64,000 nucleotides of DNA from an uncultured Halieaceae bacterium. Lineage in GTDB: Bacteria > Pseudomonadota > Gammaproteobacteria > Pseudomonadales > Halieaceae. The DNA lies in NCBI GenBank assembly GCA_913057135.1, contig CAJXNM010000012.1, positions 1 through 64,000 of the forward strand. The letters run 5' to 3'. Positions 1 to 9,594 of the stretch are shown here, piece after piece. A program made the translations under genes and the position numbers. Every line of letters starts with the position of its first letter. Positions within the stretch are counted from its first letter, which is position 1. The notes under the pieces were generated by a model. It saw only the letters and a list, made by a program, of their open reading frames with translations, did not search any database and was not told the origin of the DNA.

Positions 1-18
1 AGACACGACGGGATCATC

Positions 19-534
19 ATGCGAGCGCTGCTACAACTAGTTTCATTCACCACGATGCTTTGCGGGCTATCCGCTGGCTCTTTCGCACAGGTGTACATCA
101 CCCAAGCCGAACTCGATGAGCTTGGGGACGACGAGACCATTGTGGTTGGCAGCGAGACACTTCTGGGCCCCGCACCCGAGTCATCACTAGACCAACTGCC
201 CTTCTTTGCCGGCGAGCGCGGAGTCGGTAATACCTTGAGCGCTACGCAGCGCGGTAATGGGAATGCACTAGATGCACTGGTGTCAGGTGCGGGCAACCGC
301 ATGCTGAGCCAACAACTGGGTGACAACATGACAAGCCTGCTCAACGTCCAGGGTTTCGACAATGACGTGTCACAGCGCCAGTCAGGTAGTAACCATTACT
401 CAGAAATCAACGTTGACGGCAGTGGCCACAGCATTGAACATATTCAGAATGGTGTCGGTACAAGTATGATTTTGAATCGCGTTGGGGGTAACGGCGCCGC
501 ACGTCCAATCACCATCATTCAGACAACAAACTAA
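19..534 (+). CDS. Curlin-repeat protein (CsgA/CsgB-like minor or nucleator subunit)
   Basis: Signal peptide followed by degenerate curlin-like repeats rich in N/G/Q (GNTLSATQRGNGNALDALVSGAGNRMLSQQLGDN...); directly upstream of csgF and csgG. Confidence 0.75.
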   Translation: MRALLQLVSFTTMLCGLSAGSFAQVYITQAELDELGDDETIVVGSETLLGPAPESSLDQLPFFAGERGVGNTLSATQRGNGNALDALVSGAGNRMLSQQLGDNMTSLLNVQGFDNDVSQRQSGSNHYSEINVDGSGHSIEHIQNGVGTSMILNRVGGNGAARPITIIQTTN

Positions 535-567
535 GCATTCCTACAGGCAACCTAGCGAGGTCCAAAG

Positions 568-984
568 GTGAGCCACATCGTAAAATTTATCTATGCCGCG
601 GGCTTTGCCCTTCTAGCTCAAACCGTTAACGCCGATTTAGTGTACCAGCCACGCAATCCAACCTTTGGTGGCAACTCTTTCAACGGCACATTTTATCTCT
701 CCACAGCCCAAATTGAGAATCAACATACGCCCACGCGGACAGAGCGCGATGCGGTCGACGATTTCCTCAGCTCACTGGAACGTCGACTCTTATCCGAGTT
801 ATCCCGGGACATTACCGATGCTATTTTCGGTGACAACGCACAAGATGCGGGTTCCTTTGAAGTGGATGGCGTCACCATCGATTTTCTCAACACGGGCGAG
901 AACATTAACATTACGCTAACCGATGAAGACGGCACCACCACGGAGCTCGTGCTGCCCACAGTCCAACCTGTGACCGGGGGCTAA
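568..984 (+). CDS. csgF: Curli assembly protein CsgF
   Basis: Signal peptide then DLVYQPRNPTFGGNSFNGTFYLSTAQIENQ, matching the CsgF N-terminal motif (RNPNFGGNPNNG.FLL..AQAQN). Confidence 0.9.
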   Translation: MSHIVKFIYAAGFALLAQTVNADLVYQPRNPTFGGNSFNGTFYLSTAQIENQHTPTRTERDAVDDFLSSLERRLLSELSRDITDAIFGDNAQDAGSFEVDGVTIDFLNTGENINITLTDEDGTTTELVLPTVQPVTGG

Positions 985-987
985 GAA

Positions 988-1935
988 ATGTTGAGCATAG
1001 CGGTAATGAAAAGTCTCTCTGTTCGGGGCGCGACAAAGACGGTTGCGCTTGGAGCAACCCTGTTGGTGCTGAGTGGCTGCAAAACCCTGAACCTAGACCC
1101 CTACTTCAAAGTGGGTAGCGAGTCACCTCGCATGCCGGCCATTACATCGGCCGAATTAGGCCTGCGTGAATTGCCAGCGCCACTGCGTCAGATTGACGTC
1201 GGCGTATACGGCTACCCAGATCTAACAGGCCAAAACAAACCCAATACCAACTTCGCTGAGTTCTCAAGGGCGGTCACGCAAGGTGGAGTCCATTTCCTCA
1301 TCGATGCACTGATGGCCGCGGGTGATGGCAGCTGGTTCAACGTAGTCGAGCGGACGGGTCTCAATAACCTGCTGCAGGAGCGTCGAATCATTCGTGGTAC
1401 CCGCGAAGAGTTTTCCGATGGCAACCAGCCCGCCATGCCGCCGCTGCGCTTTGCGGGTCTTATGCTCGAGGGCGGCATCGTCGCCTACGATACCAATCTC
1501 ACCACCGGTGGTGCAGGCGCGGCTTGGCTTGGTTTGGGCGCCGATTGGCAGTACCAAAGGGATATGGTGACCGTGTCATTGCGGGCAGTATCAGTGCAAA
1601 GCGGCGAGGTACTTGCGTCTGTGAGTGCCACTAAGACGGTGTACTCGGTGGCGACGCAAGGCATGGTGTTCCGCTATATCGCAGTGGACGAGCTATTGCA
1701 GGCAGAAGCGGGGGTGACTTACAACGAGCCACCGCAGCTCGCGGTTCGCCAGGCGATAGAGCTCGCGGTCTACAATCTCATTCTTGAAGGCCATGCCAAG
1801 AACTTGTGGGACTTCAGCGATGCAGCGAAAGCGGCGCCCGTGGTGGAACGCTATCGACAGCTGCGCAACGGCGGCGTCAGCGAGGATTGGTCCGGCGGCA
1901 CGCTGTTTGAAGAAGTCATCAATGCCGAGGGCTAA
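988..1935 (+). CDS. csgG: Curli secretion channel lipoprotein CsgG
   Basis: Lipobox LSGC; collinear with E. coli CsgG (LPAPLRQIDVGVYGYPDLTGQNKP, GLNNLLQERRIIR, LEGGIVAYDTNLTTGGAGAAWLGLGAD.QYQ). Start could be 988 or 1006. Confidence 0.92.
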   Translation: MLSIAVMKSLSVRGATKTVALGATLLVLSGCKTLNLDPYFKVGSESPRMPAITSAELGLRELPAPLRQIDVGVYGYPDLTGQNKPNTNFAEFSRAVTQGGVHFLIDALMAAGDGSWFNVVERTGLNNLLQERRIIRGTREEFSDGNQPAMPPLRFAGLMLEGGIVAYDTNLTTGGAGAAWLGLGADWQYQRDMVTVSLRAVSVQSGEVLASVSATKTVYSVATQGMVFRYIAVDELLQAEAGVTYNEPPQLAVRQAIELAVYNLILEGHAKNLWDFSDAAKAAPVVERYRQLRNGGVSEDWSGGTLFEEVINAEG

Positions 1936-2572
1936 GCGCCTCCTAAGTGGCTTTATTGTGCAGACCCTATTATTAGCAGGGTCTGTGCAAGCACAAGACC
2001 TGATAGGCGATAGCTTTGTGCAGCGCAAGGTTGGCATTGCTGGGCTGTCCCTGGCCGCCAACTATTTTAGTATTACGGCGCGGTTCCCCAGCGCCATTTA
2101 CCAAGAACAACCTTTTCAGTTTCCCTTTCTATCCCAGGTGGGCGAGCGCATTCCCGCTCGAAACATAAGCCTCTCTGTGGAACGCCGGGGCATGGAAGAA
2201 CAGCAAGCCCAGCGCTATGATTTAAGTAGCGAGGCACTGCTGCTTTCAGGGCAGCACAAAATCGACTTCTCCCTAAGCATGCAGTTCACCGGGGAATACG
2301 AACCGTACCAAATGCAATTGCAGGTGCTTTCACTAGGGGCGCGTTGTAAGCCGCTGTACGAGCAAATCACCCAGGCTATTGGCCAACCCGACAGTGTTAC
2401 CGAAAGCCAGGTGGAATGGAGTTATATTGGCATCGACCAAGAGGAACTGGTCACTGCCCGATGCGTCGATTTCTCGGGCTATGTGGTGACCGTTACCGAT
2501 CCGCAGGTTGTGCCTCGCTTTGAAAAAAGCATTGCTGACCGTGTCGAGTATTTGTTGCAGCGCTATCGTTAA
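1922..2572 (+). CDS. Secreted protein of unknown function in curli cluster
   Basis: ORF with ATG at 1922 overlapping the csgG stop; N-terminal signal peptide (LLSGFIVQTLLLAGSVQAQ); not recognisably CsgE. Confidence 0.7.
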   Translation: MPRAKRLLSGFIVQTLLLAGSVQAQDLIGDSFVQRKVGIAGLSLAANYFSITARFPSAIYQEQPFQFPFLSQVGERIPARNISLSVERRGMEEQQAQRYDLSSEALLLSGQHKIDFSLSMQFTGEYEPYQMQLQVLSLGARCKPLYEQITQAIGQPDSVTESQVEWSYIGIDQEELVTARCVDFSGYVVTVTDPQVVPRFEKSIADRVEYLLQRYR

Positions 2573-2611
2573 GCGCTGCCCCCGCACGACAGCCAGTTAT
2601 AGCGTGTACGT

Positions 2612-4438
2612 TTAATCGTCGACACTGTGCAGCACATCGTAGATGGTCTGCGCCAGTGACGAGCTTATGCCTTCGACTTTACACAACTCCTGAACGCTGG
2701 CGCCGCTGACCCCTGTCACGCTGCCAAAATGTCGAAGTAGCTCTCTGCGACGTTTCGCACCGACCCCGGGAATGCCTTCAAGTGTTGATGATTTGCGCGC
2801 CTTCGAGCGTCGTGCCCGATGCCCCGTGATAGCGAAACGGTGTGCCTCGTCGCGCACCTGCTGAATTAAGTGGAGCGCCGGATTGTCACCTCGCAGTGTC
2901 CGCTCTTGACCCGTTTCGCCGTCAATAAGTGTCTCGAAACCCGCTTTACGGGTTGTACCTTTGGCCACCCCTACGACCTTTACAGCGATGATATCCAACT
3001 CTGCAAGCACTGACATGGCTTGGGCGACCTGCCCTTTGCCACCATCGATTAACAACAAGCTGGGCAGTTGACCCTCTCCTTTGGCCAAACGCTTAAACCG
3101 CCGCTCAAGGGCCTGTTGCATCGCAGCGTAGTCATCACCGGGTGCCACACCGGTGATGTTGAAGGTTCGGTAATCGGCTTTTCGCGCACCGTCGCTATCA
3201 AATACAACACAAGACGCCACGGTAGCCTCTCCACTGCTATGGCTGATGTCGAAGCACTCTATGCGGGTTGGCGCGGCATCAAGATCGAGCTCGCTGCGCA
3301 GTGACTCCAAACGCCCCGCCATCGTTTGCTTGCCGCTTAAGTGCGACGACAAGTTGTTATCGGCGGTTTGCTGGGCCAGCTGTAACCAGCGGGCGCGGGC
3401 ATCGCGCACTTTGCTGCGCAGGCTTACTTTAAGACCAGCTTGCTGACTTAGGGCTTGCTCTAACGCCTCGGCGCTATCGGGTGCCACACCCAGCACGACC
3501 TCTGCTGGTATCGTTTGTCGACCGGACAGATAAAACTGAGGGAGAAATGCCTCAAGAATTTGTGCGGGATCCTCATCCAGCTTTAGGGGCGGATAAAAGG
3601 TACGGCTCCCCAATACTCGCCCCTCGCGAACAAATAAGACCTGCACACAGGCCGCACCGGACTGACAGCTGGCGGCAAAAATATCGAGATCACCACGCGC
3701 ACCCTCGATACCCTGTACAGACTGTACCTGTTGCAATTGCGCCAACTGGTCTCGTCGCTCTGCGGCTTTTTCGTACTCAAGTTCAGCCGCCGCCGCCTCC
3801 ATCTCATCGGCTAGTCGCACCATTAACGCCTGCGACTTACCCTTTAGAAACATGGTCGTTTTATCAACCTGCTCTGCATAGGCTTCATCGGACACTAAAC
3901 CCACGCAGGGCCCGGTACAGCGACCAATTTGGTACTGCAGACAGGGTCGAGAGCGATTGCGAAAGTAGCTATCTTGGCACTGCCTTACCTTCAAGACCTT
4001 TTGCAACAGGTGCAGTGTCGAGCGCACCGCGCCTGCACTGGGGTAAGGGCCAAAATACTCGCCTTTGCGCCGTTTGGGCCCTCTGTGCAGGGCCAACCGA
4101 GGCCAACGATCGTGGCTTGACAGGTAGATATACGGGTATGACTTGTCGTCTTTGAGGTCGATGTTATAAGGCGGGCGATGCTCCTTGATAAGATTGTGTT
4201 CCAGTAACAGGGCATCGACTTCTGTGGTTGTTACCGTGACTTGTATATCGGCAATCTTACTCACCAAAACCAGGGTTTTAGTGCTGAGCCCGCTGCCGCG
4301 AAAATAGCTGCTGACACGGTTTTTCAGGTTCTTCGCCTTGCCAACGTACAACAAGGCCCCAGCCCGGTCATACATCTGGTAAACCCCGGGTCGGGTTGTA
4401 AGGGTTTTCAAAAACCCCTCGTAATCAAAGTGACTCAC
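2612..4438 (-). CDS. uvrC: UvrABC system protein C
   Basis: GIY-YIG N-terminus (TRPGVYQMYDRAGALLYVGKAKNLKNRVSSYF), UVR motif, C-terminal HhH (LEGIPGVGAKRRRELLRHFGS). Confidence 0.97.
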   Translation of the reverse strand: MSHFDYEGFLKTLTTRPGVYQMYDRAGALLYVGKAKNLKNRVSSYFRGSGLSTKTLVLVSKIADIQVTVTTTEVDALLLEHNLIKEHRPPYNIDLKDDKSYPYIYLSSHDRWPRLALHRGPKRRKGEYFGPYPSAGAVRSTLHLLQKVLKVRQCQDSYFRNRSRPCLQYQIGRCTGPCVGLVSDEAYAEQVDKTTMFLKGKSQALMVRLADEMEAAAAELEYEKAAERRDQLAQLQQVQSVQGIEGARGDLDIFAASCQSGAACVQVLFVREGRVLGSRTFYPPLKLDEDPAQILEAFLPQFYLSGRQTIPAEVVLGVAPDSAEALEQALSQQAGLKVSLRSKVRDARARWLQLAQQTADNNLSSHLSGKQTMAGRLESLRSELDLDAAPTRIECFDISHSSGEATVASCVVFDSDGARKADYRTFNITGVAPGDDYAAMQQALERRFKRLAKGEGQLPSLLLIDGGKGQVAQAMSVLAELDIIAVKVVGVAKGTTRKAGFETLIDGETGQERTLRGDNPALHLIQQVRDEAHRFAITGHRARRSKARKSSTLEGIPGVGAKRRRELLRHFGSVTGVSGASVQELCKVEGISSSLAQTIYDVLHSVDD

Positions 4439-4444
4439 GGCCTT

Positions 4445-5572
4445 TTAGCCCACGGTTCCATTGCCATCAGTGGCCATGATAGTGCCACGTTCGGACGGCT
4501 GGGATCCCATTGTCGCCTCTGAGGTGCCCAGGACATCGGGCTCCATCACCAAGCGCACGCCGAATGTGGCTTCGACCGATGCAACAATGGTTTCGACCGC
4601 GGACAGCAAGGCATTGGCGTCAATGGCTGACTGATTGACTAATACCAGAGCATGCTGTGCCGACATCATGACACCGCCTATCGATCGACCACGCCAGCCG
4701 CAGTGCTCGAGTAGCCACGCGGCCGATAACTTAACCCATGTGTCCGCCCCCGGAAATTGGGGCATGTAGGGCCAAGCCTGTATGAGTGACGCGGCCACGT
4801 CCGGACTCACCTGCGGATTCTTAAAAAAACTACCCACGTTCGGCTGCTGCTCCGGATCCGGCAGCTTTTCCCGACGAAGCGCCACCACCGCGTTCAATAC
4901 ATCACGCCCTGTTGCAGACCTACCCGTTAGTGCCTCCACTAAGGGTGGATACTCCACCTGCGGCTGGTCAATTTTTGACAGGACAAAGTCTACCGACAAA
5001 ATAAGGTATCGACCCCGTTCACGGCTTTTGAAAATGCTGTCCCGGTATCTGAAATCGCAGGCTCCATTATCCAGGCGCAGCGGTGCCCCCGACGCCAAAT
5101 CCAGCACGTTGACCGCAGTAATATGGCGACACACCTCCACGCCATAAGCACCGATGTTCTGCACCGGTGCGGCGCCGACGGTGCCCGGAATCAGCGCCAA
5201 ATTTTCAAGACCAAAGTAACCCTTTGTCACACAGGTCATGACCAATTCATGCCAATTTTCACCGGCCGCGACCCTCAGCTCGACCGAGGTGGCTGTTTCT
5301 GACAAAAGGGTCACACCGCGGTTTTTCACGTGCACCACAAGACCCGGCAAGCGCGCTTGTAACACCACATTGCTACCCGAACCGAGGGGCGTTATGGACA
5401 TATGGTGTGAGTTTGCCCAGTGCCACAAGGATTGAGCTTGGCTGTCATCGGTGAGAACACAGTAATACTGGGCTGATGATTGCAGCCCAAGGTAATGATG
5501 TTCAGTCAGGGATACGTCGGCTTCAGGTATCAAAATACGACCTTGGCAATGCCCTGACACGCGCCAAATCAT
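4445..5572 (-). CDS. murB: UDP-N-acetylenolpyruvoylglucosamine reductase
   Basis: LGSGSNVVLQ, GTVGAAPVQNIGAYGVEV, NVGSFFKNP motifs of MurB; exact start uncertain (a non-ATG start near the kdsB stop is possible). Confidence 0.9.
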   Translation of the reverse strand: MIWRVSGHCQGRILIPEADVSLTEHHYLGLQSSAQYYCVLTDDSQAQSLWHWANSHHMSITPLGSGSNVVLQARLPGLVVHVKNRGVTLLSETATSVELRVAAGENWHELVMTCVTKGYFGLENLALIPGTVGAAPVQNIGAYGVEVCRHITAVNVLDLASGAPLRLDNGACDFRYRDSIFKSRERGRYLILSVDFVLSKIDQPQVEYPPLVEALTGRSATGRDVLNAVVALRREKLPDPEQQPNVGSFFKNPQVSPDVAASLIQAWPYMPQFPGADTWVKLSAAWLLEHCGWRGRSIGGVMMSAQHALVLVNQSAIDANALLSAVETIVASVEATFGVRLVMEPDVLGTSEATMGSQPSERGTIMATDGNGTVG

Positions 5573-6287
5573 CAGGTGTATCGACCCCCGCAGGCACCGG
5601 TAACACCGGCTCAGATACCATAATGGTTTCGCCGTAATACAGGGCGCGAAGCTGCTCGAGGCCCTCAAGCTGCTCTATGGGTGCGGGTGTCCAGTGTATG
5701 AACTGACGCAGGAATCCGCTGCGATAGGCATAGAGGCCAATGTGCCGCTTTGCACTAGCCAAGGCATTGTTTGCGGGACTCGCCGGTGCCACACCACGCT
5801 CGGCAGGTATCGATGCTCGAGAAAAATACAGCGCCCTACCGCGATAATCACAGACCACTTTCACCGCAGACTCATCGCTGAACTCGTGGCAATCATTAAT
5901 GGGTGTAGCCAACGTAGCTACCGCGGCGGAGGGGTTATCCTCAAGCAGTTCGGCCACTCTTGAGAGATTACTCGCTGGCATAAGGGGCTCATCCCCCTGT
6001 AAGTTGACGATAATCGTATCGTCAGGCCAGGCCATGGTTTCAGCGACCTCCGCCAGACGATCGGTCCCCGAGGGATGATCAGCACGGGTCATTACCACGT
6101 CTGCCCCCAGTGACGTCATGGCCTGCTCTATACGCTCGTCATCGGTGGCAACAATGACAGAGGCAGCCGCTGCTTGCAGAGCCCTTTGCCATACCCAGTA
6201 GACCATGGGATAGCCGTGGATATCCACCAAGGCCTTGCCAGGCAGTCGCGTCGAATTAAAACGCGCGGGAATAACCACGTGAAACAT
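5523..6287 (-). CDS. kdsB: 3-deoxy-manno-octulosonate cytidylyltransferase
   Basis: FHVVIPARFNSTRLPGKALVDIHGYPMVYWVW; NLQGDEPLMP. Confidence 0.96.
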   Translation of the reverse strand: MFHVVIPARFNSTRLPGKALVDIHGYPMVYWVWQRALQAAAASVIVATDDERIEQAMTSLGADVVMTRADHPSGTDRLAEVAETMAWPDDTIIVNLQGDEPLMPASNLSRVAELLEDNPSAAVATLATPINDCHEFSDESAVKVVCDYRGRALYFSRASIPAERGVAPASPANNALASAKRHIGLYAYRSGFLRQFIHWTPAPIEQLEGLEQLRALYYGETIMVSEPVLPVPAGVDTPDDLARVRALPRSYFDT

Positions 6288-7318
6288 CAGACCGTGCCTC
6301 CAGTACCCAGCTGCTGCGCAATGGTGTCAATTAAACGTTGCGGTAGCAGTGCTTCTATACGCAGAACCCACAGCCGCGGAGCCACACTACGTTCAGCTAA
6401 CGATGACAACTTCACCGCATCTTTCTCGGTGACCACAATAACCTCCGCGTCGTAGCTCTCAAGGGTCGAGGTATCGAGCTCAGCATGATCCGATACGCTG
6501 TGACGCTGTGGGACCAAACCCAGCCTCTCAAGTACCTCAAAAAACTGTTCAGGCTGCCCTAAACCCGTTGCCGCCAGCACTCTCTTGTTGCGCCAATGCG
6601 CCACCGCTTCCTCTATGGTCAGCGTCGTCTCAGTAGCACAGTGGTAAAACTCGTTGGGACGATAGCGAAAACCGGTATCCGGTTCGTCCCCGTTACGCAC
6701 CAGCAACCAATCCACCTCATCAAGTCGAGACGCGGGCTCGCGCAGCGGCCCCATTGGCAACATCCAGCCGTTACCCAGGCGACGCTTGGCATCGAGTACC
6801 GCTATTTCGAAGTCACGGGCCATGGCATAGTGTTGCAAGCCATCGTCAGACAGGACCACCTGAACGTCAGTATTTTGAGCCAAATGAGCCACCGCTCGAG
6901 CTCGCCGCTGACAAACCACAACCGTGCACCCGGCACGGGCCAACAACAAAGGCTCATCGCCCACCATTTTTGCACTCGATGTGGCCTCGACCATAATAGG
7001 GCTATCTGACACCGCCCCACCGTAGCCACGACTAACAACGCCAACCTTGAGGCCCTGCAGGGTCAATCCCTTGGCGAGCGCCAGCAATACGGGGGTTTTA
7101 CCGGTGCCGCCCACGGTGATGCCACCGACAACAATGACGGGCACAGGGCTAGGTGCGGCTGGGTGACGTAAATGGCGCGAACGCCGCAGAGCCACCACAG
7201 CGCGAAACATTAGGTTCAGGGGTAATAGGCACCAAAGCCAACCCGGGCTTTGGTCGTACCACGCTCGGGTAATCCACGACTCCAGTTGGTATTGCCCGTT
7301 ACTCACTATCGCCGCCAC
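6287..7318 (-). CDS. lpxK: Tetraacyldisaccharide 4'-kinase
   Basis: VIVVGGITVGGTGKTPVLLALA and VLSDDGLQHYAMARDFEIAVLD motifs. Confidence 0.95.
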   Translation of the reverse strand: MAAIVSNGQYQLESWITRAWYDQSPGWLWCLLPLNLMFRAVVALRRSRHLRHPAAPSPVPVIVVGGITVGGTGKTPVLLALAKGLTLQGLKVGVVSRGYGGAVSDSPIMVEATSSAKMVGDEPLLLARAGCTVVVCQRRARAVAHLAQNTDVQVVLSDDGLQHYAMARDFEIAVLDAKRRLGNGWMLPMGPLREPASRLDEVDWLLVRNGDEPDTGFRYRPNEFYHCATETTLTIEEAVAHWRNKRVLAATGLGQPEQFFEVLERLGLVPQRHSVSDHAELDTSTLESYDAEVIVVTEKDAVKLSSLAERSVAPRLWVLRIEALLPQRLIDTIAQQLGTGGTV

Positions 7319-9170
7319 TGACGTCGCCGGTCTCGACTAAATCTCCCCCCTGATAAAGTCGAGCGTAGAGTGCGTTATTGGCCAGTAATTCCCTGTGGGG
7401 GCCCTGCGCAACAATGCGGCCACCATCGAGTACCACCACACGATCAGCGCGCTCAATGGTGGCCAACCGATGGGCAATAATCAGTGTCGTTCGATGACAG
7501 GTAATGGTATCGATAGCGTTTTGGATGTACGCCTCGCTTTCGGTATCGAGGGCTGACGTAGCCTCATCCAAAATGAGCACAGGGGCGTCTTTCAGTAGGG
7601 CCCTGGCGATGGCCAGCCGCTGCCGCTGACCACCTGATAGGCCGCCACCCCCGTCTCCCAATACCGTATCCACGCCGTCGGGCAATGCGTCGATAAACTC
7701 ATCGGCATGGGCATGTTGACAGGCTCGCTGGATGGCATCATCACTGGCATCGGCCAAGCCACCGAAGGCGATGTTGTTGCGAATACTGTCACTGAACATA
7801 TCGATCGATTGGGACACCACGGCAAACTGTCGCCGATAGTCAGCGAGCCGGTAATCGTTAATAGCGGTGTCATCAAGAAAAATCGTGCCCGAGCTGGGCT
7901 GGTGAAAGCGCAACAACAGCTGCACCAGTGTCGATTTACCGCTCCCGGAGCGCCCAACCAGCGCGACCGTCTCTCCTGCCGCTAGGGTCAGCGATATATC
8001 CTGAAGGGCGGTACGTTGAGTACCCGGGTAATGAAAGCCAACCTGCTCTAGACGAATGTCACCGCGACTGCGTGCAAGCGAGAGGCTGCCGCCATCGGGC
8101 TCAGACTGTGCATCGAGCTGATCAAAGACATCTTCCGCCGCCGCTAAACCTCGCTGTATGACACTTTGGATGCCACTCAGCGTGCGAATAGGTTTCCCCA
8201 GTTGAGCAGCAGCGGTAATAAACGCCACCAGAGAGCCCGCCGAAAATCCCGACAAAATAGACGGCTCTAAAGCGAACCAGAACAGCGCACCCAAAGCGAA
8301 TGCCAGCAGCGTTTGTATGACAGGGGTGGATACCGCCTGTACAAAGGCGAGTTTTAGGCTCTGATTGCGATTGAACAGGCTGGCTTCATGGAAACGCTCA
8401 CTCTGCTGCTGTTCCGCGCCGTAAATACGCACCGTGTCAAAAGCACCGAGGGTCTCTCCGCTGACTTGAGTGACGGAACCCATGGAATCCTGGATACGAC
8501 GGCTATAACGGCGAAAGTGGCGGCCCACAACAGACACGACAATACCGATTGCCGGCGCTACGGCGAAAAAAACTAGTGTTAATCGCCAATTGAGGTAGAG
8601 CATATAGCCCACCAACGCGATGACGGTTAATCCCTCTCGCAATAGTATCTTTAGCGCTTCACTGGCCGCGCCAGACACCTGCTCTACGTTAAACGTAATT
8701 TTGCTGATGAGACTGCCGCTGGTGTAGCGATCGTAGTGCGCCTTTGGTACACGCAATAGAGTGTCAAATAAGTCGGTACGAATGGTATGCACCACAGAGC
8801 GCGCCACCACATGCATGAAATAGGAGCCAATAAAAAAGCCAGTGGCACGCCCCAGCGATAACACAACTGCAGCGATTGGTACTGCAATGCGCGCATAATC
8901 AAGGGTGCTGGCATCGCCGGGCGGCCATATCCAATGGGCGGCGCGGGCCACGAGGCCCAGATTTCCCATGGTTGTCTCCCCGAGGGAGTCCAGCAGAAAC
9001 TGGATGAGGTCCGCCAATAAAACGTTACCGGCGGAGTACACCAAAAAACCAAAAATACTGAGGCCAAATACCGCCGTGTGGGGCGCGACATAGCCCAATA
9101 AACGCCTGTACAGGCGGGCGTCAGCCCGGACGCCGCTGTCACTTGCGGTCTCCCTCACAGCGTCACTCAT
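7299..9170 (-). CDS. msbA: Lipid A ABC exporter ATPase/permease MsbA
   Basis: Six-TM plus ABC ATPase domain ([53 protein letters not shown]); neighbours lpxK. ORF opens at 9206; MSDAV start at 9170 preferred. Confidence 0.93.
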   Translation of the reverse strand: MSDAVRETASDSGVRADARLYRRLLGYVAPHTAVFGLSIFGFLVYSAGNVLLADLIQFLLDSLGETTMGNLGLVARAAHWIWPPGDASTLDYARIAVPIAAVVLSLGRATGFFIGSYFMHVVARSVVHTIRTDLFDTLLRVPKAHYDRYTSGSLISKITFNVEQVSGAASEALKILLREGLTVIALVGYMLYLNWRLTLVFFAVAPAIGIVVSVVGRHFRRYSRRIQDSMGSVTQVSGETLGAFDTVRIYGAEQQQSERFHEASLFNRNQSLKLAFVQAVSTPVIQTLLAFALGALFWFALEPSILSGFSAGSLVAFITAAAQLGKPIRTLSGIQSVIQRGLAAAEDVFDQLDAQSEPDGGSLSLARSRGDIRLEQVGFHYPGTQRTALQDISLTLAAGETVALVGRSGSGKSTLVQLLLRFHQPSSGTIFLDDTAINDYRLADYRRQFAVVSQSIDMFSDSIRNNIAFGGLADASDDAIQRACQHAHADEFIDALPDGVDTVLGDGGGGLSGGQRQRLAIARALLKDAPVLILDEATSALDTESEAYIQNAIDTITCHRTTLIIAHRLATIERADRVVVLDGGRIVAQGPHRELLANNALYARLYQGGDLVETGDVSGGDSE

Positions 9171-9594
9171 TCGCCGAGCCTTTGGTGCCTGGGCTTTGGG
9201 TTGCAATCGTCAGTTGTGCCAGACCCAGCTGAGAGGCCACATCCAGCGCCATGACCACATGCCGGTGTGCCGCTGCGCCATCGGCGGCGACGGTCAAGGG
9301 AATATCCCTACGCTCACCGGCGGCTGCCCGCAGAGCTTTGCGCAGGGCCTGGGGTTCGGCCGCAACCTGCGCACCGTTGAGTTGAAAGACACCCGCCGCA
9401 TCAATGGTTAACTCGAGACGCAAACTATTGCTCGGTGCCGGCTCACCCTCCGCCTCAGGTAGGTCCACCGCCAACTGGGTTTGGGTGGTGAAACTGGTCG
9501 AGACCATGAAGAAAATGAGCAGCAAAAACACCACGTCAATGAGCGGTGTTAAGTTGATGCTCAACTCATCCCGTCGTTGCCGCCGAAATTTCAA
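9163..9594 (-). CDS. exbD: Biopolymer transport protein ExbD/TolR family
   Basis: INLTPLIDVVFLLLIFFMVSTSF. Confidence 0.92.
   Translation of the reverse strand: MKFRRQRRDELSINLTPLIDVVFLLLIFFMVSTSFTTQTQLAVDLPEAEGEPAPSNSLRLELTIDAAGVFQLNGAQVAAEPQALRKALRAAAGERRDIPLTVAADGAAAHRHVVMALDVASQLGLAQLTIATQSPGTKGSANE

Noticed and set aside
3481-4155. 224 aa plus-strand ORF
   Set aside because: Lies wholly antisense to uvrC, is Pro/Arg/His rich with no family resemblance; typical shadow ORF.
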